Origin: Macadamia tetraphylla
Taxonomy: Eukaryota; Streptophyta; Magnoliopsida; Proteales; Proteaceae
Length of the DNA: 64,000 nucleotides
Assembly: GCA_022985045.1 (NCBI GenBank)
Contig: CM040968.1
Location: 14,122,620 to 14,186,619, forward strand
Direction of reading: 5' to 3'
This document shows, in pieces, positions 58,101 through 63,903 of the stretch. Under the pieces are notes generated by a model. That model was not told the origin of the DNA, searched no databases, and was given only the letters and a program-made list of their open reading frames with translations. The position numbers were made by a program, and so were the translations under genes. Position 1 is the stretch's first letter; each line of letters begins with the position of its first letter.

Positions 58101-59076
58101 GTTTGAAGAAGCAAAACAAATGCTTGGTGATTTGACTAACCTCTCCTTTGCTTTGGATGTCAGGTTAGTTTCAATCTTTCCATGTGTTGTGTGTGTGGTT
58201 TGTGCATCCAGGCATGCTTTCCGCTACATCATTGCAATCACCTTTTCTGGGCTATGCTATTTATTTGAATGTCTATTGAAATTGGTGAATTACGTCTAAA
58301 AATATTTATTAATCTCTTTCACAAGCTTTTAACTGACTCTGGAATAGTTTGCTTGGTACATTAGCCTAAAAACTTTGTTTTGTACATTTGTTTCGTACAT
58401 TTGTTTCATTCTGCTCTGATCCTGAAACTCATTCAAGTGATTGATGCGTTCAAGTAACACCCACTGATTATTCTGCTTCTTAAAGCTCAACCAGAAAATT
58501 ACCTGCTAATAAAACAAGGATTTCATATCCTATGTGATACAAAAATAGTTTTACTGGTTTATCAGTTTATTTGGTTGCTGAGACTTTGAATTCTACATTT
58601 CCTTCTGATGGTTTTTATTTTTCTTTATTTTTTTTTCCCCCAGTGATGAAGAGCTTAAGAATAATATTTCAACAATCGTAGAACTTTTTAGAAAGTTGAG
58701 TGAAAGAAGGCCAAGACTCGAGAATTTGTTGGATTCCCTGTTCTTGCAAAGTAACTCAGACACACTCACTGAGGCATTACAGGATGGTGTCACCTCAGGA
58801 ACCCAAGATCACAGCAGCAAAGAGGAAGAAAATAATGACAAGGGTAATAGAAATACCAAGTCCAAGAAGGGGAAGAAGAAGAAGGCTTCAGCCATTATTA
58901 TTTCATCAGAAGCAGAAAGGACTTGCAATAATGAAAACGAAAATGGAAAGGGGAAAGGAACTTCCAATTCAAAGGAAAATGAAAGGGGGAAAGGAACTGC
59001 CAAGCCAAAGGAAAATGGAAAGGGGAAAGGAACTAACAAGTCAAAAAATGGGAAAAAGGGCAAAAGAAAGAAGTAA
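10478..59076 (+). CDS. TRANK1-like double SF1 helicase (SEN1/Upf1-type plus UvrD-type) gene, 14 exons
   Basis: Exons by my reading: 10478-10609, 24563-25108, 26421-27617, 27854-28181, 28697-28952, 29062-29278, 29418-29770, 30120-30655, 39410-40613, 40904-41257, 41736-41973, 55271-57930, 58012-58163, 58644-59076. Every junction is GT-AG and the phases join, giving about 2,868 residues, the usual size of plant TPR/ankyrin-containing protein 1-like helicases. Helicase 1 (about residues 250-820) has GPPGTGKT, DEAA, GDECQLPA, QYRMHP, GFQGSE and VALTRAR. Helicase 2 (about 1100-1660) has GRSGTGKT, DEVQD, GDTAQT, QNFRTH, KGLEFQ and YVAITRTRQR. A TPR-like helical region and a basic tail follow. The family is predicted to unwind nucleic acid; its plant role is poorly known. 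One base is missing in exon 8 between the helicases, so this allele may be a pseudogene or carry an assembly error. An annotation could split it into two genes. Confidence 0.88.
10610..11719. other. Start of intron 1, no gene seen
   Basis: A T-rich intron stretch beginning with a GT donor after CAA. No recognised transposon or coding region is seen before the SINE. Confidence 0.5.
11720..11882 (+). mobile_element. Au-type SINE in intron 1
   Basis: The order CTGCAATGGTAAAGTTGC, GTGGTCACGGGTTGGAGTCG (box B), ACATTATGACCCTCC and GGGAGCCTCATGCACT follows the plant Au SINE consensus in sense orientation. It is tRNA-derived and non-coding. The 5' end is approximate. Confidence 0.85.
12027..12285 (+). 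mobile_element. 3' fragment of an RTE-type LINE in intron 1
   Basis: In the + frame VRMLRWMSGKTRKDKI is followed by degenerate pieces matching the conserved end of plant RTE reverse transcriptases. Stops interrupt it, and only the 3' end of ORF2 is present. Confidence 0.7.
12286..13102. repeat. Unclassified repeat, left part
   Basis: Contains GGTTTCGGTTTTGA and similar words also found in the hAT-like MITE at 43123..43753, plus shared downstream words (CCCTCTAA). It appears to continue at 22717 after the solo LTR. No intact ORF is seen. Confidence 0.35.
13782..14298 (-). repeat. Copia 3' LTR
   Basis: 517 bases, TG...CA on the + strand. It sits next to the polypurine tract, so it is the 3' LTR of the - strand element. 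Confidence 0.93.
14299..14312 (-). other. Copia polypurine tract
   Basis: Read on the - strand it is CCCAAGTGGGAGAA, directly before the LTR start TGTTGG. This is the usual plus-strand primer site in copia elements. Confidence 0.85.
14980..15351 (-). pseudogene. Copia RNase H domain
   Basis: Encodes SSTMQAEFVACYGAATQE, YCDNNSVVLL and GSKHMKVKYL, then the HISTDDMVADPLTKGL ending of copia polyproteins. The piece is open but cut off from the RT by a frameshift. Confidence 0.9.
15489..16150 (-). pseudogene. Copia reverse transcriptase, N-terminal half deleted
   Basis: The main open piece holds FIFLLLYVDDILLASSD (catalytic YVDD), DMKDPGDESFVLGIEI and YAQICTRPDIAFA. Upstream, NKSIYGLKQASRQ follows the end of the preceding NGVWEL region almost directly. 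About 85-90 residues with the first catalytic Asp motif are missing, so the polymerase is dead. Confidence 0.9.
16151..17765 (-). pseudogene. Copia integrase region
   Basis: LWHKRLGHISRERVERL is the zinc-binding N-terminus (HHCC type). IHTDISGP...FITFIDNYSRYGYLF carries the first catalytic Asp. SPEHNGVAKRRNRILMDMMRSM carries the Glu motif. The RSDQGGEY segment between them (about 16980..17100) is frameshifted. A hydrophilic linker leads to NGVWEL near the RT. Confidence 0.88.
17766..18693 (-). pseudogene. Copia gag and protease region
   Basis: Starts MVTIKVLTESNCKKWKEDV at 18693 (gag), broken near 18370. The zinc knuckle CFLCKEKVHMKKEC (about 17960..18010) fits CX2CX4HX4C. A protease-like SGATNHVAFT follows near 17830. 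Stops lie between these parts. Confidence 0.85.
18694..19597 (-). other. Copia untranslated leader with AT-rich tandem words
   Basis: Lies between PBS and gag. Stretch 19320..19590 repeats variants of AATCATCCCTAATCGATTAG and GGGTTTCAAAA. No ORF is seen. Confidence 0.6.
19598..19610 (-). other. Copia primer-binding site (initiator tRNA-Met)
   Basis: Read on the - strand it is TGGTATCAGAGCC, complementary to the 3' end of plant initiator tRNA-Met. It sits two bases from the 5' LTR. Confidence 0.93.
19613..20130 (-). repeat. Copia 5' LTR
   Basis: 518 bases, TG...CA, adjacent to the PBS. About 10 percent different from the 3' LTR by eye. Confidence 0.93.
20131..22716. repeat. Right part of the split solo LTR
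   Basis: Matches the 49.2-52.9 kb copy in order, for example ACCATATGCATCTACATGCAT and the pyrimidine tract near 22100. Includes a TTC/CTT-rich tract at 22105..22180. No gene. Confidence 0.7.
22717..23300. repeat. Unclassified repeat, right part
   Basis: Apparent continuation of 12286..13102 beyond the solo LTR. On the - strand it has long Ser/Gly/Asp-rich stretches broken by stops, perhaps the decayed C-terminus of a transposase. This is not established. Confidence 0.3.
23301..23580 (+). pseudogene. rpl2: Nuclear plastid DNA: 5' exon fragment of chloroplast rpl2
   Basis: The + frame reads NNLIYGQHYCGKG, LNARGIII, GGHKHLYCKNDFRRNKK, GRIVTIEYDP and NRNACICL, then IDYGDGEKRYILHP. This is chloroplast ribosomal protein L2 exon 1 without its start and end. 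A small insertion after EYDP adds a stop and several residues are changed, so it is not functional. It is a nuclear copy of plastid DNA inside intron 1. Confidence 0.88.
23581..24562. other. End of intron 1, no gene seen
   Basis: T-rich intron sequence ending in CTATTGCAG before exon 2. A poly(T) run lies at about 23768..23782. No gene is supported. Confidence 0.5.
24563..25108 (+). CDS. Exon 2 of double helicase
   Basis: Residues 45-226. Begins after TATTGCAG with VEKIPESFQSVEHYLGSF and LLEETRAAL, conserved in SEN1-like plant helicases. It also holds the KPKPGDIFVFSD segment of the beta-barrel-like 1B region. It ends ATG|gtatga in phase 0. Confidence 0.9.
25355..26135. mobile_element. hAT-like MITE built of GATACG words, in intron 2
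   Basis: 781 bases with inverted ends CATGGTTTAAAGTAT and (reverse complement) CAAGGATTAAAGTAT. The 8-bp target duplication cgtactag (25347..25354 and 26136..26143) is perfect. 8-bp duplications and CAAGG-type ends fit the hAT superfamily. Stretch 25370..25740 is dominated by GTATCGGTACGTATCG-type words. No transposase, so non-autonomous. Confidence 0.85.
26421..27617 (+). CDS. Exon 3 of double helicase (SEN1/Upf1-type motor, part 1)
   Basis: Residues 227-625. Holds the Q motif (NESQTDAV), Walker A GPPGTGKT (about 277-284), motif Ia (CAPTNIAVKEV), Walker B DEAA (about 587) and motif III GDECQLPA (about 613). A 270-residue insertion between Ia and DEAA is normal for the family. It ends AAG|gtgtac in phase 0. 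Confidence 0.95.
27854..28181 (+). CDS. Exon 4 of double helicase
   Basis: Residues 626-735. Follows a polypyrimidine tract and GGTAG. It encodes GFGRSLFERL, motif IV-like LLNMQYRMHP and SIFPN, as in Upf1-type helicases. Ends in phase 1 at AAAG|gtattt; the split Ala codon is completed by exon 5. Confidence 0.93.
28697..28952 (+). CDS. Exon 5 of double helicase (motifs V and VI)
   Basis: Residues 735-820. Encodes SIGVISPYNAQV, SIDGFQGSEEDIIVIS and RANVALTRAR, the second RecA-like domain with the arginine-finger region. Ends AG|gtatgt in phase 2. Confidence 0.95.
29062..29278 (+). CDS. Exon 6 of double helicase
   Basis: Residues 820-892. Starts after TTTTTGCAG with HCLWILGNVKTL, the strand that follows motif VI in SEN1-like helicases. 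A short helical stretch then ends NERWK|gtaaac in phase 0. Confidence 0.9.
29418..29770 (+). CDS. Exon 7 of double helicase (linker)
   Basis: Residues 893-1010. Encodes VLFSESFRKSFGKLKS, GWRPKKGKV and KYETYVQVLKIWDILPLEEI. This is the linker joining the two helicase units in plant TRANK1-like proteins. It ends AATGG|gtatgt in phase 2. Confidence 0.88.
30120..30655 (+). CDS. Exon 8 of double helicase, contains a one-base frameshift
   Basis: Residues about 1010-1189. The first frame reads DLVVPMSWPSSDSIVR, SLSSGVVGHLLSG and DLPFEVTDQEREIILF, then hits a stop at 30409. From 30402 the next frame continues FILGRSGTGKTTVLTMKL (Walker A of the UvrD-type motor). The 11-base stretch 30391..30401 sits where homologues have four codons, so one base is missing. 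The exon ends AAAAG|gtccat, a weak donor. Phase works only if that base is supplied. Confidence 0.85.
30656..31104. other. Start of intron 8, no gene seen
   Basis: Follows the weak donor AG|gtccat. It holds no recognised element before the LTR. Confidence 0.5.
31105..32100 (-). mobile_element. Truncated copia remnant: 3' LTR and RNase H end
   Basis: On the - strand a decayed copia RNase H tail (MMTNALPKVK near 31790..31850) leads into a G-rich polypurine stretch. An LTR then runs from TGTTGGGTACC to TTTTTCCAACA (31105..31728 on +). The rest of the element is missing. Confidence 0.7.
32107..32990 (-). mobile_element. 3' fragment of an RTE-type LINE in intron 8
   Basis: On the - strand DDIVLVDETKIWINTKLE, GFKISRT and TVVRPAMMYGAEYW are RTE reverse-transcriptase hallmarks. 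The 3' end carries QPHLVGKRLCCC-type sequence, a known feature of plant RTE ends. Many stops; 5' truncated. Confidence 0.85.
33442..33678 (+). pseudogene. LINE-B ORF1 zinc-knuckle piece
   Basis: Encodes HCRSCKVFGHYPYKC, a canonical CX2CX4HX4C knuckle of plant LINE ORF1 proteins. The surrounding ORF1 is Pro/Ser/Thr-rich and interrupted by stops. Confidence 0.75.
34740..35426 (+). pseudogene. LINE-B ORF2 C-terminal part, before zf-RVT
   Basis: Pieces such as FGLIGSILGTSAM and SSDASWIWRKILSL match the segment before zf-RVT in plant LINE ORF2. The same segment occurs at 53.0-53.5 kb in LINE-C. Frameshifted. Confidence 0.7.
35510..36485 (+). mobile_element. Solo LTR (TGATGTAG family) nested in MITE
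   Basis: Begins TGATGTAGATCC and ends GAGCTTAACA. The 5-mer catat lies before it (35505..35509) and overlaps its end (36484..36488). Related sequences are at 50209..51270 and 60237..60806. It contains TATATAAAGAGG near 35792, a likely LTR promoter. Confidence 0.65.
37120..37170. repeat. Compound (GT)n(GA)n microsatellite inside the MITE
   Basis: An uninterrupted GT run passes directly into a GA run. Confidence 0.9.
38416..39409. other. End of intron 8, no gene seen
   Basis: AT-rich intron sequence ending in TGTCTGCAG. No element or gene is recognised. Confidence 0.5.
39410..40613 (+). CDS. Exon 9 of double helicase (UvrD-type motor)
   Basis: Residues about 1189-1590. Starts after TGTCTGCAG, completing a Ser codon, with FTCGGSFSGANSIGMHDIDD. 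Holds YIDEVQDLT (about 1397), GDTAQTIARGIDFRF (about 1427), HLNQNFRTHAGVL (about 1479) and KGLEFQ at the end. Ends CAG|gtaagc in phase 0. Confidence 0.95.
40904..41257 (+). CDS. Exon 10 of double helicase (UvrD motif VI)
   Basis: Residues 1591-1708. Encodes DVLLYNFFGTSPFKNHWR, LCSELKQLYVAITRTRQRL and FDYWKKL. This completes the UvrD-like helicase and starts the helical region. Ends AAG|gtaaaa in phase 0. Confidence 0.95.
41736..41973 (+). CDS. Exon 11 of double helicase (TPR-like repeats begin)
   Basis: Residues 1709-1788. Encodes LFDEGNFEMATMCFERAED and AADIYEEIGRAASAAKCF, a TPR-like helical pair. Ends GGCAG|gtgtgc in phase 1. Exon 12 completes the Gly codon 13,297 bases downstream. Confidence 0.92.
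41974..43060. other. Start of intron 11, no gene seen
   Basis: AT-rich intron with an A run at about 42431..42448. No coding similarity is seen. Confidence 0.5.
43123..43753. mobile_element. hAT-like MITE built of CGAAATTTCGG words, nested in LINE-C leader
   Basis: 631 bases with inverted ends CATAGCTCGAAAT and reverse-complement CAAGGTTCGAAAT. The perfect 8-bp target duplication gtggactc is at 43115..43122 and 43754..43761. Ends and duplication length match the GATACG-type MITE, but the interior words differ. Confidence 0.85.
43787..43826. repeat. CCTCGTC 7-bp tandem repeat
   Basis: Five to six consecutive CCTCGTC units in the LINE-C leader. Confidence 0.9.
43984..44600 (+). pseudogene. 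LINE-C ORF1 (DUF4283-like) piece
   Basis: Encodes DSEIPKWKNCFVGHFLGRKP and NIVKSSLSKQW, matching the DUF4283 domain of plant LINE ORF1. A knuckle remnant with HCLICK follows in another frame near 44515. Confidence 0.75.
46000..48433 (+). pseudogene. LINE-C ORF2 endonuclease and reverse-transcriptase pieces
   Basis: VGRDFNVVRFNYEK (about 46430) is from the endonuclease end. SVKSLGPYCFNTGFF and GVNHTFLCLIAKKDGA (47344..47745) are RT fingers. Degenerate KAFDSINWGF (about 47765) and a GCPTPFSSS-like stretch (about 47935) continue it. It is broken in many frames and cut by the solo LTR at 48434. Confidence 0.75.
50209..51270 (-). mobile_element. TGATG(C/T)AG-family LTR nested in the giant solo LTR
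   Basis: Read on the - strand it starts TGATGCAGATTAATTACC and ends TTAAAAAAACA, similar to the copies at 35510 and 60237. The giant-LTR sequence on both sides is contiguous in the copy at 13-22 kb, which supports the ends. No target duplication is evident (cagga versus aaatg). Confidence 0.6.
52593..52712 (+). rRNA. 5S rRNA-like sequence embedded in the giant LTR (probable pseudogene)
   Basis: 120 bases collinear with plant 5S rRNA from GGGTGCAACCATATCAGC to GTGTTACACCCCT. The box C region and intermediate element GGATGGGTGAC are intact. Box A reads AGTTAAACGTGC instead of AGTTAAGCGTGC. About ten differences from the usual plant sequence, nearly all G-to-A or C-to-T and often at CpG. A T run follows (CCCCTTTTC). 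It is a single copy inside a transposon, not a tandem array. Confidence 0.9.
52941..54060 (+). pseudogene. LINE-C ORF2 C-terminal region and zf-RVT
   Basis: Pieces matching the post-RT segment continue from the 48.4-kb part. LCWNVTKDVDHLFF (about 53738) and SNHIWMECNLHRWTL-like sequence (about 53960) are typical of the zf-RVT end. Frameshifted. Confidence 0.75.
54655..54797 (-). mobile_element. Au-type SINE in intron 11 (antisense)
   Basis: On the - strand the order GCAACAGTAAAGTTGCTCC, GGATTCGAATTGGGAAAC (box B region) and CCCCTCCCCAGACCCTGCAG, then GGAGCCAC, follows the Au consensus. It is antisense to the host gene. Confidence 0.85.
55271..57930 (+). CDS. Exon 12 of double helicase (large helical region)
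   Basis: Residues 1788-2674 in one 2,660-base exon. Begins MIYMEKCGESRLEDAGDCF with further TPR-like pairs (AECWSVAADLYARG, YGNFFEAASIARMKGD). A long helical region specific to plant TRANK1-like proteins follows, with no catalytic motif recognised. It is fully open. Ends AAG|gtagta in phase 0. Confidence 0.95.
58012..58163 (+). CDS. Exon 13 of double helicase
   Basis: Residues 2675-2725. Starts after TTTTCCCAG with VSVKESICIMEFAITQLVH. Ends GTCAG|gttagt in phase 2. The Ser codon is completed by exon 14. Confidence 0.9.
58644..59076 (+). CDS. Exon 14 of double helicase (basic tail and stop)
   Basis: Residues 2725-2868. Starts DEELKNNISTIVELFRKL, then turns into a low-complexity tail rich in Lys, Gly, Asn and Glu. 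The tail has three copies of a unit around NGKGKGT / ERGKGT and ends KKGKRKK before TAA at 59074. Such tails often bind nucleic acid or carry a nuclear-localisation signal (inference). Confidence 0.92.
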
Positions 59077-60231
59077 TTATATGAATTCTTTTTCTCTACT
59101 GTGTTCCCTCGAATGTTTTTCCTTCATTTTTTGTATATCCTGCTTTCGTCAATGGCTTATTTCTTTGTAAATTTTCTTGACTTCTAAGCAAATTGAACCC
59201 CATCCTTCTGTTCTTTTTTTTTTTTGTGTCTGTCAAAACAGGGATTGCCCAGTGTCTTCATGACAACTTGGGCAGGGGTCCAGTGGCATCTGACTCATAA
59301 AATGGTTCACCACGCAGGTATTTTCCTAGGAAATCATGGAAATTCAAAAGAAGTGCTGTTGAGTAATGAAAAATCTGATTTTTTTTTGGTGGTGGGGGTG
59401 TGGTTGGGGAGGGGAAGAAGCTAGGAAATTCTTATATTAAAAGTTTATTAGGAACATCAGCTATTCAAGGCTTAAACTTTGAAATGATACTGTAAGATGG
59501 AGAACAGCATATATGGCAATCAAAATTTCATATATCATAGTAACTGGCATGTTGTATCAGATGGCTACTGCAATGTTCAGTTGTCATTATCCTTAGATTT
59601 GTAGGTATGTCTGTGTGTAAGTTAGTAATTCCTGAAGATTTCTGCAATTCTTAATTTATCTGACCTGTTTAGATGGCTTCAGGGAAGAACATGAAACCAA
59701 AGTCAGCTAGAATTCCTCAGTGTATCATCCCCCTCCCCTCTGGTGTGCGTGAGTAAAGTCCCCTTGGGCAGTTCCTTAGTACATAATAGCAATATATATA
59801 TATATATATATATAAATATAATATATAAGTTGGTATGAGAAGTCACAGTTACAAGGCTTCAAGTCATCTAGTTTAATGCCATATTGCTTACACATTTACA
59901 TTGGAGTTTCCTTTAGAGAGTGTTAAGATTGTCTCTTAGACTATGTTTGGTTGTATGTTTGGTTGTAAGAGGAATTAAAGGGAAGGAAAGTGAAATTTTT
60001 ATACATAAAAAAGAAATATATATAATCATTATCCACTATTAGCGACTTAAATCTCTTATAGGATTTGGAACATAATACTCCTTTATAGCATTTTGCCTAA
60101 ACATATAGCTCTTCACCATTTCAGCAAATCCCCTAACATCCAATCTCTGTGAAGAATTCTTCTTCACCCCTTTAACCAAATCTGGGTTCCTATCCCCCCG
60201 ATCGGAGCCTTCTACTTCTTATCTGCATCCA
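59077..60231. other. 3' flank of the helicase gene
   Basis: Probably begins with the 3' UTR. A (TA)n run lies at about 59793..59831. No further gene is supported, and no polyadenylation site could be fixed. Confidence 0.5.
59793..59831. repeat. (TA)n microsatellite
   Basis: A near-perfect TA run, about 0.7 kb downstream of the stop codon. Confidence 0.85.
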
Positions 60232-60236
60232 CCCAC

Positions 60237-60806
60237 TGATGGAGAAACCATTAGGGGTAGGGAAAAGAAGATATCACACAACTAGATATTGTACAAATCC
60301 AACCAAGGAGGGAGAAATTGCTTAAAGAAAGGGGAAAGAGGAATCACACACAGCCCTAAGGCTCTCAAACATTAACTCAATTCATCATTTTTTAAATCCA
60401 TCAAATTAGAGTGCATTAGCTCTTCCATATAAAGAGGGCAGACTAGCAGTCATAACCTAATTAGGAGTTAGACTCCAAGTAGGACTAGACATTACATAAT
60501 AGGAGTTCGACTCTAAATAGGACTAGACTAGAACTCCAACATGGAGTAGGTAACTAACTAGTCATTCACTAATAAGGAAATCTAAACTGACTAGAAAACT
60601 GAAATAATAAAGAAAATAGATTCATAACAGGACTCTAACTAAACTAATGAATAAATCCCGTTTTCTTACTTTCTACCCATATTTTAGGCTTATTAAAGTA
60701 GTTCATTACAAAGAAAACCCATGGGATCAAAGACCCAACACATGAATAACCCAACCCAAGGCTTATTTGTAATAACATAAGCCCATTAAGTGACTTATCT
60801 ACATCA
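60237..60806 (-). mobile_element. Short solo LTR, TGATGTAG family
   Basis: On the - strand it starts TGATGTAGATAAGTC and ends TCTCCATCA. The flanking 5-mer cccac (60232..60236 and 60807..60811) is duplicated. It shares ACCCAACACATG-type words with the copy at 50209..51270. Confidence 0.65.
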
Positions 60807-60811
60807 CCCAC

Positions 60812-61399
60812 TCTAGTAATATTCCACCTAATATTAAAAAATACATTTGGGACCTCAAAATCCACCCAAAATTCAAACATTTCACATGGCTAATGGAAGG
60901 AAGCCTTTGCCCCATCGTTGTTCGAGTTGGCTGGGCCTCACTATTGTTCGTTGGTCTTGCGGAAGCGATGCTTGCTGTATAGAGACTTTGACCTAAGTGC
61001 TATGATCACTAACATGAAGCATCCTTTTTTCCTGACCAAAAAAAGATAACTAATATGTCTTATGTAATTTTGCCCTTGAATCTGAGTGGCACCACTTCCT
61101 ATCATGTCCTTTCTCTAAAAGATCAAGGGCTTCTTAGAATTGATTTCCTTTATGGCTCAAATCTTTGTTCCTTAATTGAAACGTGATTAATAACTCCACT
61201 CTTACTAAACCTGATCTTAAACGAATGCTTAGTATTGCCCCCTGTAAGGGAAAATACATTTTTTCTCTCTTTCTTTTTCTGCTCTTTTCCTCCCCTCACC
61301 TTTGGTCTCCCTTGTAGGGGTTGAATGGATTGAATGGTATCCAAAACATGGTCTGGCGACTATGGGTGGATGGGGAAAGCATGATTTTTGGAGTCACCA
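60812..61399. other. Spacer, no gene seen
   Basis: No coding similarity, RNA gene or clear repeat is recognised between the two LTRs. Confidence 0.4.
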
Positions 61400-62212
61400 T
61401 GTAGGATTAAGGGCCTAGAACCCTATGGTAGAGCCCAATTCTGATCAAAGGATCGAGCTCGAGTAGGGGGTTGGATTCTTGTGAAAGGAAGGATCCCCAA
61501 TTTCCCTTCATATTTTGGTCTGTTCTAGAGATAAGGGTCTGTGTCAGGTTATGAGTGTGGGAAGGTGTTAGGCACCCATCTCGCCCGAAATTTTTGGTCT
61601 TTCTACCAGAAGCTTGGATTTCGAATATTCTCCCCCGAGAATTTAACAGCCTAAACTAGCATGGAAGTCCTATTACGTGAAATAATGCAAACATATATAC
61701 ATAAACTTGCATGAAAGAATTGTAGGAAATTATTGAAATATCATATGAAATATAGATCTATATTAAAATCACATGAAATAATAAAATCTACATAAAATAG
61801 TAGAAAATGCAATTATCCTATCTACATACACGTATAATGCTCCATGACATGAAAATTATGATCGCTATTTCATGTGAGGAACACATACGATAACACATAA
61901 AATGATGAAACATGTTACGTTTAATGGACAGATGCTAAAATTAATACATGAAATAATAACAATAAATCATTATTTTATGCAATAGACACATAAAACTATA
62001 TATACAGAGATGAGGTATGTATTATACATGCAAATGAAATTACAATATAATATTTATATGATAATGATCGATGAAAATGGTGAATTTTTTGATAATTTTC
62101 CTCAATTCAGGGGCAACGATTTAATTTTCTTCTCTCTTTCTTGGAGAAATTAAAAACTTTTGGCACCTGGGTAAGAAAGTTGACAGGGCTTCTATGCTAG
62201 GGTGTTACCATG

Positions 62213-62570
62213 GGTTCTAGTTTCTGGGAATCTGAGCAGAGCTTCCGTACTATATTTCTAGAATCAGAATCAGCTCTAAAAACTTAGGGAAGGCTTCCAC
62301 GTCGTATTCCTAGTGTCGGAATCAACTTTGGAAATTTGGACAGGTTTCCATGTCGTTTTCCTAGGGTTGGAATAACTTTGATAATTTGGGCAGGGCTTCC
62401 GGTCGTATTCCTAGGGTTGGAATCAGCTCTGGAATTTTGGGTAGGGCTTTCGTGTATTCCTAGGGTTGGAATCAGCTTTGAAAATTTGAGCAGGGCTTCC
62501 ATGCCGTATTCCTAGGGTCAGAATCAGCTCTGAAAGTTTGGAAATTTGGACAGGGCTTTCGCGTCGTAAT
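62213..62570. repeat. Minisatellite of about 50-60 bp units
   Basis: Six to seven imperfect units around GCAGGGCTTCC, GTCGTATTCCTAGGGTTGG and AATCAGCTCTG. Unit length drifts between about 49 and 60 bases. Confidence 0.9.
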
Positions 62571-62685
62571 AAAATATCAAAATAAAATACAAATGAACTT
62601 TAAACAGAAGTTCCATACTAACCTGATATGGATGGCGTGGACTCCGTCAGCTTCAATAAGCTCGGCTTGGTCTATTCTTTTTCTT

Positions 62686-62693
<8 letters not shown>

Positions 62694-62728
<35 letters not shown>
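62694..62728. repeat. (CT)n microsatellite
   Basis: An uninterrupted CT run inside the 2.5-kb LTR, about 80 bases from the putative TATA box. Confidence 0.9.
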
Positions 62729-62730
<2 letters not shown>

Positions 62731-63121
62731 TAAAGCCTCTGGAACAAATTTTTTTCTTCAGGGGTTCTCCTCTATTTTTTTCTGGGGCTTTACAGTGACC
62801 CGGGGGTCACTATTTATAGAAGAGAGTAAGGACAACCATGTAAAAAGACCTAGGGGCATGTAAAGGGGGGCCAAATCCGTGTAAGTCCCCCTACAAATCC
62901 ATGTAAGGGCTTACACGAATGTAAAAAGCCTTACACGGATCCCTCCCCTCTGTGTTGTTCTGTGGTGTATTGAACCAATATGTGGCACCCGTTACGCTTT
63001 GAAATATCCTGTGGCACCCTGTTACACCTCTAGATACTACCATAGATTGGGCGGCTACTCCCTAGCCTGGGCAGCAGTAGCCCTTGGTGGAAATCTTATC
63101 GCGTAGGTTGGTCAGCAAGAT

Positions 63122-63575
63122 AGGGTTTGGTTTAGGGTGGTTTGGTTTGGTTTAAGTTTTGGCATAGGGTTTAGTCTTTGGTTTAGGTTAGGGTTTTGGT
63201 TCGGTTTTAGGATTTGGTTTAGGGTTTGGTTTAGGTTCGGGTTTAGGGTTTAGTTTAGGTCAGGGTTTTGGTTTGGGTTTAGGATTTGATTTAGGGTTTA
63301 ATTTAGGTTATGGTTTTGGTTCGGGTTTAGGCTTTGGTTTAGGGTTTAGTTTAGGTTTAGGATTTGTTTTAGGGTTTAATTTAGGTTAGGGGTTTTGGTT
63401 CGGGTTGAGGGTTTGGTTTAGGTTTAGGGTTTGGTCTGGTTTGGTTTAGGGTTTGGTTTGGTTTGGTTTGGTTTGTTCTGGTTTAGTCTGGTTTGGTTTA
63501 GGTTTTGGTCTGGTTTAGGATTTGGTTTGGTTTGGCTTGGTTTGGTTTGGTTTAAGTTTATTCTGGTTTAACTAG
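63122..63575. repeat. Telomere-like degenerate TTTAGGG/TTTGG array
   Basis: About 450 bases of TTTAGGG, TTTGGTTTAGG and TTTTGGTTCGGG words on the + strand. A higher-order unit of about 48 bases occurs in the first part and simple GGTTT repeats in the last 150 bases. Confidence 0.9.
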
Positions 63576-63903
63576 TTCAAAGTTTAGGTAGGCATTACGG
63601 GACATCTGGGTATCCGTTTTTTTCATACAAGATATCAATGGGATCGTATTTTCGAGTACTTTCCAATGATACTGGAATCGAGCACATGCTAGGCTTAATT
63701 GTCGTATTCTAGCAAACGGTATTAATGACCACTTTCGGTCACCCTCCCCGTATCATTAAAAATATCGAGTTTGACTGATCACATGTTCTGGGATAATCTG
63801 GACTAGTGCTGAAAATTCAATTTCTTTCTAAAAGAGAGAATATATGTTTCCTCATTACCCATAATTCATCATTGCTGAGGGGGGACAAAATTTGGTGTAT
63901 ACA

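Larger units (their letters stand above)
61400..63903 (-). mobile_element. 2.5-kb LTR of a long-LTR retrotransposon entering from the right edge
   Basis: TGTAGGATTAAG at the left end and GGTGTATACA at the right end give TG...CA bounds. Just beyond the right end, the - strand reads GGCCAAAAAGGGGCATTC, a polypurine tract. This is therefore the 3' LTR of a - strand element whose interior lies outside the window. It contains a - strand TATAAATAG at 62811..62819, a minisatellite and a telomere-like array. Gypsy-type is likely (inference). Confidence 0.65.

Noticed and set aside
61150..61344. Short - strand ORF left of the 2.5-kb LTR
   Set aside because: Only 64 codons, no motif, no splice or homology support.
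63122..63575. True chromosome end
   Set aside because: The array is degenerate, lies inside a TG...CA LTR and is followed by a polypurine tract and more sequence.
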